A stretch of 64,000 nucleotides of DNA from NCBI GenBank assembly GCA_037043455.1, contig JAWPHD010003275.1, positions 159,571-223,570 of the forward strand, read 5' to 3'. A model generated the notes under the pieces. That model was not told the origin of the DNA and did no database searches. It saw only the letters and a list, made by a program, of their open reading frames with translations. This document shows positions 30,061 through 42,402 of this stretch, one piece after another. The stretch is from Cyrtodaria siliqua (Eukaryota > Mollusca > Bivalvia > Adapedonta > Hiatellidae). Within the stretch, counting starts at the first letter, position 1. Each line of letters starts with the position of its first letter. Both the position numbers and the translations under genes were made by a program.

Positions 30061-33000
30061 AATATAAATGGATAAATTGAGCCTGTGTTGATTTTCTTAA
30101 AAAATTATTAGAGTTGGCGACATCACAGAGTTACAGTTATGATGTCAGGGTTTTCCCGGACGCAGGTTTTCTGCATCTCTGATGCACACTTTTGCCAGAG
30201 GACTTCTATTTTTAAATCTACTGGGTCCTCAGGACGCGCTCCCGTAAAATATCCATTTTGGTATTTTTTTATGTTTTCGCTACTTCAGTTAAAATGTCAT
30301 GTTAGCGCTTGTTCTAAATGAAGTAAATTCGCAAATAAAAGCGTCTGTAATTAATCTCATTCAGGTGCCGATTGTGCTACGCTTATAAAGTTTTCAAGCG
30401 TTCAGTAGAAATGTACAGAAGTTACCGAGGAAAAAATATGTTTTGCTTCACTAGTTTAAGTTTGTTCACTGCAAATATAACATGCTTAAACACACAACTA
30501 AACACAATCTATTTTATTCTGATAAAAACAGTATATTTGAGCGTCAAGCGTTCGAGGGATTGACACGGTGTAATGCATTTTTGCATTTTTTCAAAATGTG
30601 GAAATTATTCGAAAACGTCTCTCTGCCACCAAAATAACAAAAGACATAGCTGAAAATCTTCGAACCCAACGCGTCTATGATGAAAGTAAGCAAGACAAAA
30701 CATGCTAAGATATCTGGAAGCAGGAATTCAATGGGTTAAGTGATATGTCCTGCAATGTTAAACTGGGAAATATTAAAAAACTTATTTGAAACTACAGAAC
30801 TCTGAGTGTTATCTTGCATTATAATGTTGATGAAGTTTTAGTAAGAGTTCTACTCCAAAATTTGTTTTTTAAACGTGGGACCCCAAAATCAGGGTTGGGA
30901 CCCTTAAATATTTTTTCCACGAGTCCCTGGACCACCAAATGAAAAATCCTAGGGAAAACCCTGAGACTGAGATAGGAAATTCCTAATAGTAAATATCAAT
31001 TTTAATAGCTTGGTTAGTGCGTTTTTCTGAAGCGCCCTCCCCCTCACCCCACTTCCTACCATGCACACAACTCTGTTTGTATCACATATGCAGCCTGTAA
31101 AAGATATGATTATTTTTACCTTGTTATAATCAAGGCTGCCATAGTAAAATCATGACAAAGCCTGAGATTTTTAAAAAGTGGAATTTTATAGAGCGCAAAC
31201 AACTTTCGACAAAAAAAGTAAAAGTGTGAGCCTTATTCGAATATAATTACTTATGTACAATACTTTTAAAGATTGATACATTAATACAACCAAAATAAGA
31301 ATATAAAAATAATTCATTTGTTTTGCTGTCTCTGTACCAACGGTTCTATTAAAACAAAGGTTGATTTTTTTTCATAATTTAAAAAATTTATAATCATTTG
31401 TAGTGGTAAACAAAATAAAACAATGTACTAGTTAAGCATTAGTTTGTGGAAACTATAATATTTATGAAATATATTTGTTTCATAAGATTATATGTCATAT
31501 TGTGTACTGTATGACATTTTATAATTTTATTTCGTACTTGTAGAATTTAGCACAATGTCCGTTTACTAATGTGCTCTGCAGGGCTTTTTTTCCTTCTATA
31601 ACAGGGGCCAAAATTCGGCTACTTCGCAATTCAAAATTGGTCTTCCTTTTTCACAACTGTGGCCGATATTTTTTTTTTTTTGGTATACAACATTTCCCCA
31701 TCTAACTTTATAAATATTGTTTTGTTTTGGATACATTTACATTAGAAAGTTTATCTAAAATGTACCATATTATGTTGCTGAATTATTGTACATTTGTTTT
31801 ATAGCGTCCTGACCTCCCACACAAAAACAATATATGCATTGAGTAATGTCGCTTTTAACAATTAATCTTTCAATACTTTTTTCACAAATCAAACAGTTAT
31901 CGCGCTTTTTTTTCTCCACAAAATGACCAGGCTAGGGAGTCTTCACAATTTTAGAAAAACAATCATACAATACCTCACGGCGTGACGTGAGGTGAAATCT
32001 CACTGAATTCTAACCCTCCTCCTGGCCCCAAGGAATTGTGTGAAAAACTCCCGTAAAATTGCTAAAATCGATTTTTCCAAAATCATCGGTCTATTTCCTT
32101 TGTTTATTTTATGTTTGCCTAAAAGCCAACTTGATTGTATTGTCTCGCGACTCGCGAGAACGTCACCTGACAAGTTGTGTACCTGGATTTGGATGACTGG
32201 GCCTGGGGGAAGTGTTATAAATTTGCAAACAGTTTATTGGCTTAAATGATCTTATCAAAGGATTAGCAGCACACTTATGAAGTCTTTAAAGATATGTGTA
32301 ATTAAAGGCATTTTCGGTAGTTTTCTATGCGCAGCTTCTTTGGGCGACTTCTTTTCTAAAACTAGTGGATGGATTTTCCTACAAATTTACAGGAATGTTG
32401 CTTTTGACGTCTAGTTGTACTTTTTGAATTTTATTTTTTGAATTTTTTTTTGAATTTTTTTTTTATTTAAATTTTTAAAAAAAAAATTATTGTCTTTATT
32501 TAAATAAAGGCCTATTATTAGATACATAAAATAGGAAAAATATAGCATTTTGTAAAAATTCCAACAAAATTAAAAAATTTAAGCATAATGGTACGGTTCA
32601 AATAAACAATATTAAATCTCAATATGCATGGTGACCTATAAATTTAATTGAATATATTGTCTAAATACATGTTCAAATAAGTGCCTAGGAAATTTGAACA
32701 AATTCTGTTCTTAGAAACATAACAAAAAAGGAAAATATACCATTTCTATATAATTTCATACAAAACTTGGCCTTTTAGCATAGGGGTAGGGTTTCAAATT
32801 CTTTTTCTAAACAAGCATGGGGACCTATCAGTTTTATTGCACATTTTGTTTTTATATATGTTAAACTATGTGCTTAGAAAGTTTAAAAAAAATCTATTAT
32901 TGGGAACATACAAAAAAAAAAAGGAAATTGTATCATTATGGGCTAATCTGTGCATAAATTGTGGTAATGGTCTCAACAGATTTTGTAAAAAAATATAGGT

Positions 33001-33354
33001 TTTACATAAAGATGAGCTTTAAATGTTATTGTAATTAAATGTTCTTTACTTTAATACAATTTTAGCAGAATTGTGACCAATGAATAAATAATTAGACTTC
33101 AAAAATGTCTTATTTAGCTATTTCATGGACATGTCAACTTTTTGGACAGATTGACATGACGGTGGCATTACAAATTATTTAGTGTTAGATGATCTTGCAT
33201 GTTTATCTTTGGTTATTAATGTTTATAATAATCAAAATTAATAATTAATAACAAATAAGAAAATGAAAAAAGCATGAAAATAAAATATTGTTTAAACATT
33301 GTTTTTATCATTCTTGTTATTTCCACTGAAATCAATGAATTCATAACATTAAAT
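30061..33354. other. Intergenic AT-rich DNA
   Basis: No gene recognised. Possible repeat debris: 30140-30960 (short frames without domains) and 31590-31980 (TTCACAACTGTGGCC and CTTCGCAATTCAAAATTGG, related to 25500-25800). A,T-rich low complexity occurs at 32420-32520 and 32900-32920. Confidence 0.5.
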
Positions 33355-33358
33355 GGCC

Positions 33359-33793
33359 GTTCTAGAACTACAAGTTCTTGAACTAGTTCAAGAACCATTC
33401 CAAAAAAGTTCTTGAACTAGTTCAAGAACTTGTAGTTCTAGAACAGCCATTTAATGTTCACGAACTGTTCTAGAACTCTGTTCAAGAGTTCTTGAACTAG
33501 TTCAAGAACTTGTAGTTGTAGAACAGCCATTTAATGTTCACGAACTGTTCTAGAACTCTGTTCAAGAACAGTTTTTGAACTAGTTCAAGAACTGGTTCTA
33601 GAACAGTTCATGAACAGAAAATGGCTGGTTCTAGAACTATAAGTTCTGGAACTAGTTCTTGAACAGCCATTTTCAGTCCCCTGCGAGAATTTCAAGAACC
33701 GTTCTGGAACTGTTCTTGCACCAGTTCTTGAACAAGTTCTAGAACAGTTCAAGAACGTTAAATGGCTGCTTCTAGAACAATAGTTCAAGAACC
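33359..33793. repeat. Dense array of TTCNNGAA palindromes, part 1
   Basis: By eye I count 26 matches to TTCNNGAA (mostly TTCAAGAA, TTCTAGAA, TTCTTGAA) in about 435 bases. They are often joined as GTTCAAGAACTAGTTC or separated by AGCCATTTAATG. Longer inverted repeats arise from this. The array is interrupted by a SINE at 33795 and goes on at 34117-34215. Confidence 0.9.
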
Positions 33794-33794
33794 T

Positions 33795-34116
33795 GGCCGG
33801 TGTGGCGCAGTTGGTAGAACGGCAGATTTGTAACCAGAGGCCCCGGGTTCAATCCTCCGTGGTGCCACTGAGTTCCGTCGGTGTGTTCTTGGGCAAGACA
33901 CTTTCCCTTAGCCTCGTCCGTCAGATGGGGACGTAAACCGGATGGTCCCATCTATCGGTCTATCCTCCGAGCACGTTAAAGAACCATAGGAATCTATTCG
34001 ATAATAAGAGTAGGGCAGGTTCCCGGATTCCTATGTATCCTTCCCCTCTCCCTGGGGCGGCTCTAAATAACCTATACTGTGTTGATGAGCCGTTAAACAA
34101 CATTCAATTCAAGAAA
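33795..34116 (+). mobile_element. Intact tRNA-derived SINE with 16-bp target duplication
   Basis: The element begins GGCCGGTGTGGCGCAGTTGG (A-box). It has GGGTTCAATCC (B-box) at about +58, then a body with GTGTGTTCTTGGGCAAGACA and a 3' end GAGCCGTTAAACAACATTC plus AATTC repeats. Both flanks are AATAGTTCAAGAACCT (33779-33794 and 34117-34132), a clean target duplication from LINE-type insertion. This is the reference copy for fragments at 5633, 11967, 26575 and 59519. Confidence 0.9.
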
Positions 34117-34260
34117 AATAGTTCAAGAACCTCTGTTTAAGAAAAACAATAGTTCTTGAACTAAGGTTCTTGAACTGTTGTTGTTCTTGAACAGAGGTTC
34201 TTGAACTGTTGTTCTAGAAGCGGCCATTTAACGTTATTGAAGTGTTTTAGAACTTTAAGT
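34117..34260. repeat. Continuation of the TTCNNGAA array
   Basis: After the SINE the same palindromic motif continues (TTCAAGAAC, GTTCTTGAAC, TTGTTCTAGAAG), then fades. Confidence 0.85.
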
Positions 34261-34845
34261 TTGTTTTGACAGATAAAGGTGAAAAGGGTACATTTCATGT
34301 TTCTTCTATAAATATATGCAAAACATAACAATATGAGAAAGTAAGAGTTTGGAAGTGTTGTTTAGCAAAAAAAAAAAAGATATTTTTTTTTTTTACCCCA
34401 CCCACCCCACCAAATATTGGCCACGATTTTTCAGAAACGGTCGTGCAAAAGCAGCTGCACAGTTGGCTGGCTAATACACTGCTTGGTGAAATGTTGCATA
34501 TGATAGTGAAATTGAATAATATCTGCAGGGCTGAAAACCATTTTTCAATCAACAACAAAAAACAAGGTTAAATCCGCGAAAACACATGACAATAGGTGTT
34601 TGATTTTAAAATACTGTTTCTACTGGCTACATTTAAAAATTTCCTCTTTCAAATACAACTATTACATATATAAGATGTTTTGATACAGTAAGTAATGTAA
34701 GTATAGTCACAAAACACTTACTTTTAATCATTAAATTGTGCAAGGAAAATCTGTAGGTCAGGTGCCATTTCCCACCAAAAATTCAAAAAGACACAGTTTG
34801 CATTTTATTTACACTCTTTGTGAGAATCACACTCATGTCTTAAAA
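34261..34845. other. Unassigned spacer between the palindrome arrays
   Basis: AT-rich, with short A and T runs at 34369-34393. No exon recognised. Confidence 0.5.
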
Positions 34846-35885
34846 AGTTCTATAACTATACAAGTTCATGAACTATACAAGTTCAATAATCCAACTTCTT
34901 AAACTTGAAGGCTAGTTCAAGAACAGTTCTTAAGTTTATAGTACTTACTGGCAGATTGTTGCTTTAAATACATATGTGTGATTTTCCTTGATCAAATGGT
35001 AGCCTACTAATATTTAAATGATGTGCACACATGAGACAAAATGATAAATTTCAAAGATAAAGGCTGTAAAATAATACTTTTAGGTTGTCATCTATCAACC
35101 ATCGGTCCACACTTTGTAACCTAGTACATTTTAAATCCTGTCAGTTTGGACCACTTTTATTCATAAACTCAAGGATATTTCCGTTTTAACCATTGATGGG
35201 GCTGAAAATCTTAAAAATTACATATCATCTCCATCATCATGGCACTCTTATGGTGTGCCTAAAATAGTTCCTCAGTTGTGTCACAATACTAGAAAGATGA
35301 TATATAAGAAGACATATAGTATAGTAGTGTATACACATCTGTACTGTCTGTAACATTTTAATCAGGTTAACTGTTGAACCAATTTAGGGGAAAAGTCAGG
35401 TTTATCTGAGATCAAGAACCACTAGTTCAAGAACTAATGGTTCTAGAACCACTAAGGTTCAAGAACTTGCTTATACTCAGATTAATCAGTTTGAACCACA
35501 AATAAGTTCAAGAACTACAAATTCATGATACCTCAGTTCTGGAAAGGTTCTAGAACTATATAAGTTCATGAACCCAAGTTCATGAACTATACAAGTTCAA
35601 GAACCAACTTCTTGAACTTGAAGGCTAGTTCAAGAACAGTTCTCCAAGTTCTAGAACAGTTCTAGAACCGAGTGTTAGTTCATGAACCTTTACCAAGGGC
35701 AGAATTGCAAATCTTGAACCATTCTAGAGCTAACGTCAGTTCTTGAACAGTTCTAGAACTAATATTAAAGTTCAAGAACTATACAAGTTCTTGAACTTCA
35801 ATGCTAGTTCAAGAACAGTTCTTTAAGTTCTAGAACAGTTCTAGAATGTTCTAGAACTAACTGTTAGTTCTTGAACTTTTCTCGC
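34846..35885. repeat. Array of TTCNNGAA palindromes, part 2
   Basis: Sparse copies start near 34850. A dense block lies at 35410-35885 (AGTTCAAGAAC, GTTCTAGAAC, CAGTTCTTGAAC, GAACTATACAAGTTC). A non-repeated stretch lies at 34950-35400. Both blocks end near CCCCTGCGAGAA or its complement TTCTCGCAGGGG (33678, 35878), which suggests one inverted or duplicated unit. Confidence 0.8.
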
Positions 35886-35889
35886 AGGG

Positions 35890-37145
35890 GACCACCTGAA
35901 GTGCCCAGGACCTTTTTTTTTATATTGTTAACAACCAATTAACGCACAATATCCTGGTGACTTTATGATAGTGTGGATAAGTCATAACTAATAAACATAG
36001 AGCCAGGTCAATAAAAACATAACTTTAAAATATCCTCAAGTATCCTATTCTCGAGATACCTATAATCTCGAGGTAAGTTTTATTTTGTGTTGTTTTCGGA
36101 GACTATGACTACTACACCGGCAGGGACGTATTGGAATGAAACTTCACATCCGACGGGTTTTATTTAGCATCAATATCCACATAGGTTAGACAATGAAAGG
36201 TGCAAAACTATGATGAAATCTGTCATCTATGCTTTGCTTTGATCATTTAAGCTCTTACAGTGATATTACTCTTTTTCAGATTAAACCTGTATCTACAGAA
36301 TGGCACGTCATTGTGTTAGGAGTTTTCGTCGACAAATTGGTCGCTCCAAGAAGAAGACAGAACAACATCAACTTGTACACCCTTTTCTAAATGTTTAAGA
36401 AAGTATTCTGGTCAATTCTGGAGGCAGTTTTAAATGAAACAATTAACTACATGTAGATTAAATTTAAACATGTATTTGTGTTTAAAAGGCAGCCCATTAT
36501 ATATATTGCATTTTATACTGACTTTTATCATAGATCTACATACATATCCATATGCTTTTATACATTCACAAAATAAAATTAGAGTGCTAAAATAAAATGT
36601 GTTTCTTTTATATCAGGACCCATTTATATTTGCTGTTGTAATATTAACATGTTTTATGACAGAGGAGAGTACATAGTAAAGGCCAGGGTGAATACATATG
36701 AGTAAAGCTATTCGTTTCCTCTAATTGTGAAACACACATGTATTGAACAATCTCTCAATATTAAAATTGTGCTGAATCATGCTATGAGAAATCAGATTAT
36801 GTTGTTTTTCGTAAAACAATGAAGGTATCACGAAAGTATATAGGTACTGTCGAACCCAACTGGATGCCGTGTTAAGCAATTATAAATTGATGCACTAGCA
36901 ACGCAAGGCATTGTTGGATTGGATTGCATGCACATACCATAGACATTTAACACATTACTTCTGACTGGTGTATATCGGCATTTAAATTGCATAGTCAAAT
37001 ATCTTCTAGTTCCAATTAAGACCTGAACAAATGATCATTTCCATATGGGTTGGACCTAAACGACCCCGGACTACCGTGAACATTTTTTCCAGATCAATTA
37101 TTTTAAGAAAAAATACAAATATATGTTTGTAAAATGTGCACAAAC
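35890..37145. other. Intergenic sequence left of the zinc-finger exon
   Basis: Mostly AT-rich without known elements. At 36301-36399 there is a 32-codon ORF after a TTTTTCAG acceptor-like site (see rejected items). The remaining exons of the zinc-finger gene, which should lie here or further left on the minus strand, were not recognised. Confidence 0.45.
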
Positions 37146-37403
37146 CTCGAATATTGAATACTCCGTGCTTGGATCTGAGATGACCCATAAGTCCTGAAAT
37201 GGACACGTACGTTTTCTCACATTTATTACACTCGTACGTTTTTGGTGTTTTTGTTACTTCCTTAGGTTTTACACATTCATTATCCACTTTCGAATGTTTG
37301 AGTTTTTTAATTTCAATGTCGTCATCGGAGTTTTCGAGCTCGCTACACGTATATTCCCCGAGCAATTCATCTAAATCCAAATCTCCGAAATCTATAAAAT
37401 CAT
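37146..37403 (-). CDS. C2H2 zinc-finger protein exon
   Basis: The minus frame reads DDFIDFGDLDLDELLGEY, an acidic part (SELENSDDDIEIKKL), a basic linker, then YECNKCEKTYVSISGLMGHL and RSKHG. The pattern C-x2-C-x12-H-x4-H is one C2H2 finger. There is no in-frame ATG before the finger and a TGA lies just upstream, so the exon must be entered by splicing; CTTACTGAAAAG at 37404 is a weak acceptor. A possible donor is CGAG-GTTTGT at 37146. Gene identity is unknown. Confidence 0.5.
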
Positions 37404-39250
37404 CTTTTCAGTAAGACATGTTTAACTGTACTCTTGTCAAACATAAAATGAAATGAATTCAGAAATAATATAAAGATTGCAATTTCTGTAGATGTTTTTA
37501 ATTAAATAATACAACGCAAACAAATTATGATATCAAAAGAACATTAAGTTACTTATTATCGAGATTTAGCTTTAAAGTCGGACCGATTAATTATTTAAAT
37601 TGATGTTTGTTACATAAACATAGATTATGTTGTTAGCAAATTAGTTTAATTGTCCAATTAAATGACCAGTTTAATTGTCCAAGATGATAACAAATGTGAA
37701 AGTGTAACTGAACACAATAATTATTAATAATGAAAGGCGTAAATAAAATACTGCTTATACTAGTATCAGGTTATGTGGAAACTGTTTACAATTTAAATCA
37801 CAGCCCAATATTAGGATACCAGCAGATCTATAATCTGTATTGTTTATGGTTTTTCCCCTTCAAAAACAACATCCAGCGCGGACATGTATCATTTCATTGC
37901 TTTATCAACCATTGTATTTGATTTAAATCAGAATGGCTTAAAAGAAATTGTTATTCTCGTTTTTCATTTTGAATTCAATGATTTCTTTTTTCAACAACTT
38001 GTACACATACTATATTGCCTCAGGGACTCAGATGTATTATAAACGGGTCCTGATTGCCTGCAAAAGCCAAGCAAACTTAATTAAGCTGTCGTTAGTAACT
38101 ACGCACACTGTCTGTAATTAAAGACAACACCGGTCATATAGGTATTGTCGGCTCCTATCGATCCCATTTGCGTAGATGAGCTGTGAATACTTACGGCACT
38201 GAAAAATCGATAATTTTGACTGTTATATAGCGCGTTGCACATCCCTGTATATGAGTCCCTGATATAAGTTACCTAAAATTAGTCAAAAAAAAATACATAT
38301 TGTTTATAAACATCACTGAATGTAAAAAATAAAACATGGCATCTAGGTTAGGTCTTCATTTTTTTGTCTATATACCATCATATAATTTATGATTTATAGG
38401 GGAAAAAAATACTTTTTCTTTGTAAGTATTGCCTGGATTTCTCTTATTTAATACACATATATTTATGTTTGTGTGAGATTTTTTATAGAATGAGATATTT
38501 TGACATATCAAACATTTGATTTAGCCTGTACAGAAAACAGTTACGTTTTGACACAAAAAAAATATTGACGAAATAGTATAATTATAATTTATGTGTGTCC
38601 CGTAGTAAACACCTTATTAGGGAAAAATATAGTTATGACTTCATCAGCCTCTTATTCAAAACTACCTCGAGTACTGGAGTCAATTTTTTTAACTGATCAA
38701 ATTTTGACTGACACATTACATTTTGAAATTGAAAAGATGCGAACTTGATTGGAAACTTTGCTGTTTTTATGCAATTGAATTGGATTATCGCTGGATGAAA
38801 ATTGAGACAGGTTAGACACGTGTTTGTGTTCATTTTGTATCGGCGATCGCTTAGACTGTCGGGAACTGGAATGCCAGGGTAAGTGATTTTGCCCGAATGT
38901 ATCATTTTGCTGATAATTTTAAATGTAAAGCCACTAAGCCAGTAATATAGGAGAAAAGCATGGGAAATCACTGGCGCAAAACCTGAAAATTGACAGGCCT
39001 GTTATAATAATGCAAACTGAAATAGTTTCATACTGCCGTATTACCATCCGAAACTTTACCATACATCCGAAATACGTCGACTTGTACAGTTTTCAATTAA
39101 ATGTAATTAATTTGAAGACAATTTGAGTTAGATAATTTCTTAAACCGAAAAAGAAACGTTTTCACTACTTACTTGAATGAAACGCTGTGTAAAAATATTA
39201 CATAAGTCAATTGTGTTCACGACCTTGATTCACGTGTTCCAGAAGAAACG
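37404..39250. other. Intergenic AT-rich DNA between zinc-finger exon and USP32
   Basis: No exon recognised. The 112-residue minus frame at 38633-38971 has no domain and normal AT-rich composition. The USP32 promoter should lie within the last few hundred bases, but no clear core element was seen. Confidence 0.45.
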
Positions 39251-39450
39251 TCAAATTGTCCCACACTTTTTGACGGCGCAACGTGAGAATGGCTTATCGT
39301 GAAAAACATCTTCTCGCCAAATCTCACGAGAACTTATTAGGGTCGCGTGATCAAATATGGTTGACCTCAGAATAATTTTGCAATGTTTATCTTTATAAAT
39401 TTTACTAAATTGTTCAACTGTGGATAATGTAACGATTTCAAATAATAAAA

Positions 39451-39508
39451 ATGGGAGGAAAAGATTCGAAATTATCGTATATATCTCATGAAGAATCGCT
39501 GCGAAGAG
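39451..39508 (+). CDS. USP32: USP32 coding exon 1 (N-myristoylation motif)
   Basis: USP32 is a large ubiquitin hydrolase with N-terminal EF-hands, a DUSP domain and a USP catalytic domain; the human protein is about 1600 residues and acts at Golgi and endosomal membranes (family knowledge). This exon encodes MGGKDSKLSYISHEESLRR, aligned position for position with the vertebrate start (MG-K-S). Gly2 and Ser6 satisfy the N-myristoylation pattern MGxxxS. The ATG context is AATAAAAATGG. The donor GAG-GTAAGT splits a codon after base one. A plus-strand exon this short is convincing only together with exons 2 and 3. Confidence 0.88.
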
Positions 39509-39916
39509 GTAAGTCATACTCCCCATAGTTCTATAGCATACATTCAGCCATTTGGTATGGATAAAAAAAAAAAAAGCTGTCAAAATGTGTTTTTCTGAGA
39601 ATTTAATAATCAATAAGGCAATTTAATCTGTTTAATAAGAAAATATTTTCTACCTATAAGATGGACAAAACCCTCTTATATCGGTAGCTGGCTTCATGCA
39701 AAGCTTAACTTCTCTGAACAGATTTACAAATTTCAAAGTTTCTTATTGAAAATGGAAAACAAATGTCAGACTGACCAATATTATAACTGACTAAAGGATG
39801 TTGTTTTTAAACTAATTAGCTTAGAAGTTACAATGTACTGCACACCTTGCTTCAGGTTTAAATATTGTCATTTAATGTTCATTCCTTATTCAAGTTATGT
39901 ACAGAAATCAGAATTT
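39509..39916. other. Start of USP32 intron 1
   Basis: AT-rich, with nothing recognised. The minus-strand 120-residue frame at 39251-39613 overlaps exon 1 and is a shadow. Confidence 0.6.
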
Positions 39917-40095
39917 CTAGCCCTGAGGTGGCCGTTTAGCATACTTGCCTCTCCAAAGTCCAATGAGATGTGCTGGTTTGATTAAGGGTGGGGTCAAAAT
40001 CCATGATTTTTCATACACAAAACCTCGATACTCTAAAGCTTCTGAGTAAATGTTAAGCTGTTGGCCCTGTGTGCAGGGTAAGCCATACCCAGTCT
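39917..40095 (+). mobile_element. SINE-like sequence with tRNA-like head
   Basis: CTGAGGTGGCCGTTTAGCAT resembles an A-box region and GTGCTGGTTTGATTAAGGG a weak B-box. It is followed by an element-like tail. It is too degenerate for a tRNA gene. Confidence 0.35.
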
Positions 40096-41520
40096 GTGTT
40101 AAAGATCTCACTTATTTTCTGTGTTCATTAGTGATACAAAAAGTCTGTAAACCATTTCTCGGAAACAAGGCTTCAGTTCTTATCATTATTAAGTACATTA
40201 TCGGTAAATACCGTTATAAAGATAAACCCCTATATCTTAATCAGCCAGAACTTTACTCACAACACCTCCAAATTTAGTATACATGTAACATGGAGGATGT
40301 GTCTAAAAGATCTGGAAAGCTTTGAGTTTTAGAAAAGAAAGATTAGGTAAAGAAGTAAATAAAAAAAGTTTTTTATTAATGTTATCATGTCTTGTTTTAA
40401 TGTTTGAAGGAAATGATCATGATACAATAGCTAAAAATAGAGAGAAAAAAGTGAGATAAGAAATTAAAAAAACATTCAGATCCTGAAATGTACACACTTA
40501 CATGGCTTGTGTGACCACATACCTTCAGGACAAACAATACATTGCACTGATATAAGTTTAAGAGACATCCAGTATAGGCAAAATTAAATTGAAAACACAC
40601 CAGCTGTTCAATGAGCTGACAGATATGTCGTGATACATGTCATGATGATAAACGAAAAACGGGGTATGTGTTATTTATATATTAATTCAAGCTGAATATG
40701 TGCAGTCTAACATTGATGATGCAAGGCTAGGGAGTCATGTGTTATCAAATTTGTATATATATATATATATATATATAACTAAATAAATATAAACAGTTAC
40801 ACTATTTGAAAAACAATTAATAATGTAAAATTCTAAATTGACTCAGCTCTAAACTGTATGACAAGGGTTATAAATACAGTTTAAGATTATTGCCGCTGAT
40901 GGGGTCATTGTCGTATCGGGTACTACAGAAAGGTACCAGGGGTACATTTATGTATACAGAAACGTACCCGAAAATCGAATTCCAGAACGGCCCCCAAATA
41001 TACCTAAACGTATCCGGACAAACAAGATTTCATTGGCGGAATTGAACAATTTAGAACTTTTATAACAAATTTATAAACAACTACTTAAACAATATTGTTC
41101 TTAAAAACATATTTAGGCTGCCATAGTCAGTAATAAAATTCAGAACATATTGTCGTAAAACCGAAAGTTGTAAATCATCAAACCCCAGTAAACAAATATG
41201 CAGCTCGTCATTCAAGAAGAGTTGGTCAAATATTTAGACCAACTGCATTCCTTTAAGGCGGAGGCAACTGCGAGCAGCTTTTAAAAAGTGAGTCGATATC
41301 ATTAAACTTTGTAAACAATGAACATTTTGTTTCTGTGAAGTAACTCGTGTCCCATGGACAATTTTTTCTAGTTTATGGACATGTTGTTAATCCTTGAAAG
41401 AGACAAAACATTTTTTCCTTAAATAAAACGATATGAGTATTTTATTAAGTTTGATACTTGTGTATAATATGCCATATATTGTGTATAATATAAGACAAAC
41501 GTGCATACAACTTGAATGAT
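40096..41520. other. USP32 intron 1, no assigned content
   Basis: AT-rich, with an (AT)n run at 40756-40776. No exon or known element. A degenerate GTACC(C/A)G cluster lies at 40915-41020. Confidence 0.5.
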
Positions 41521-41529
41521 TTAGATTTA

Positions 41530-42402
41530 GGCTATGGAAATTCATGTTGATGTGAAATCCAAGATGGTCGCCAAAGCTAAAAATAGAGTTTTAAAATACA
41601 ACTTTGTAGCAACTATTTTTTGAAAACTATAAGTGATATTGATATGGGACTTTTTCTGAAATGATCAGCATGACATGATGTTGGTCCTTGTCGAAAATCG
41701 TTTTGATTCGACGTTAAACATGGCTGCCAGCGCCCATCTTTGTTTACATAGAGTTATATAATGAAAACTTTTAGCGACTACTCCTCTGAAACTACTTAAC
41801 AGATTTTTATGAAACTTCACAGGAATGTTGCTCTTGATGTCTATTTGATCCTAGCAAAATTTCAGGTCGGCCGGAAATTCAAGATGGCCGCCACGGCTAA
41901 AAATAGATTTTTAAAAAATAAGTTTGTAACGACTACTTCTTGAAAACTATAAGTGATATTGATATGGGACTTTTTCTAAAATGATCATCATGACATTATG
42001 GTTATTCGAATCAAACATTATTTTGATTCGAAGTTAAACATGGCTGCCAGTGGCCATCTTTATTTACATAGAGTTATATAATGAAAACTTGTAGCGACTA
42101 CTCCTGTGAAACTACTTGATGGATTTTCATAAAAACTTCACACGAATGATGCTCTTGATGTCTTATTGATCTTAGCAAAATTTCAGGTCGGCCGAAAATT
42201 CAAGATGGCCACCATGGCTAAAAATAGATTTTTAAAAAATAAGTTTGTAGCGACTACTTCTTGAAAACTATAAGAGATATTGATATGGGGCTTTTTCTAA
42301 AATGATCAGCATGACATGATGGTTATCCAAGTCGAACATAATTTTGATTCAATGTTAAACATGGCTGTCAGTGGCCATCTTTGTTTACATAGTTATATAA
42401 TG
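41530..42402 (-). repeat. ~320-bp core repeats, inverted relative to 17540-19684
   Basis: Two and a half units contain CAAGATGGCCGCCACGGCTA, GCGACTACTCCTCTGAAACT and GGAATGTTGCTCTTGATGTC. The array is split at 42402 by a DNA transposon and resumes at 43580. Confidence 0.85.

Noticed and set aside
36301..36399. 32-codon basic ORF MARHCVRSFRRQIGR after a CTTTTTCAG site
   Set aside because: The acceptor-like site and AATAAA-type sequence downstream are suggestive, but there is no family match and no partner exon.
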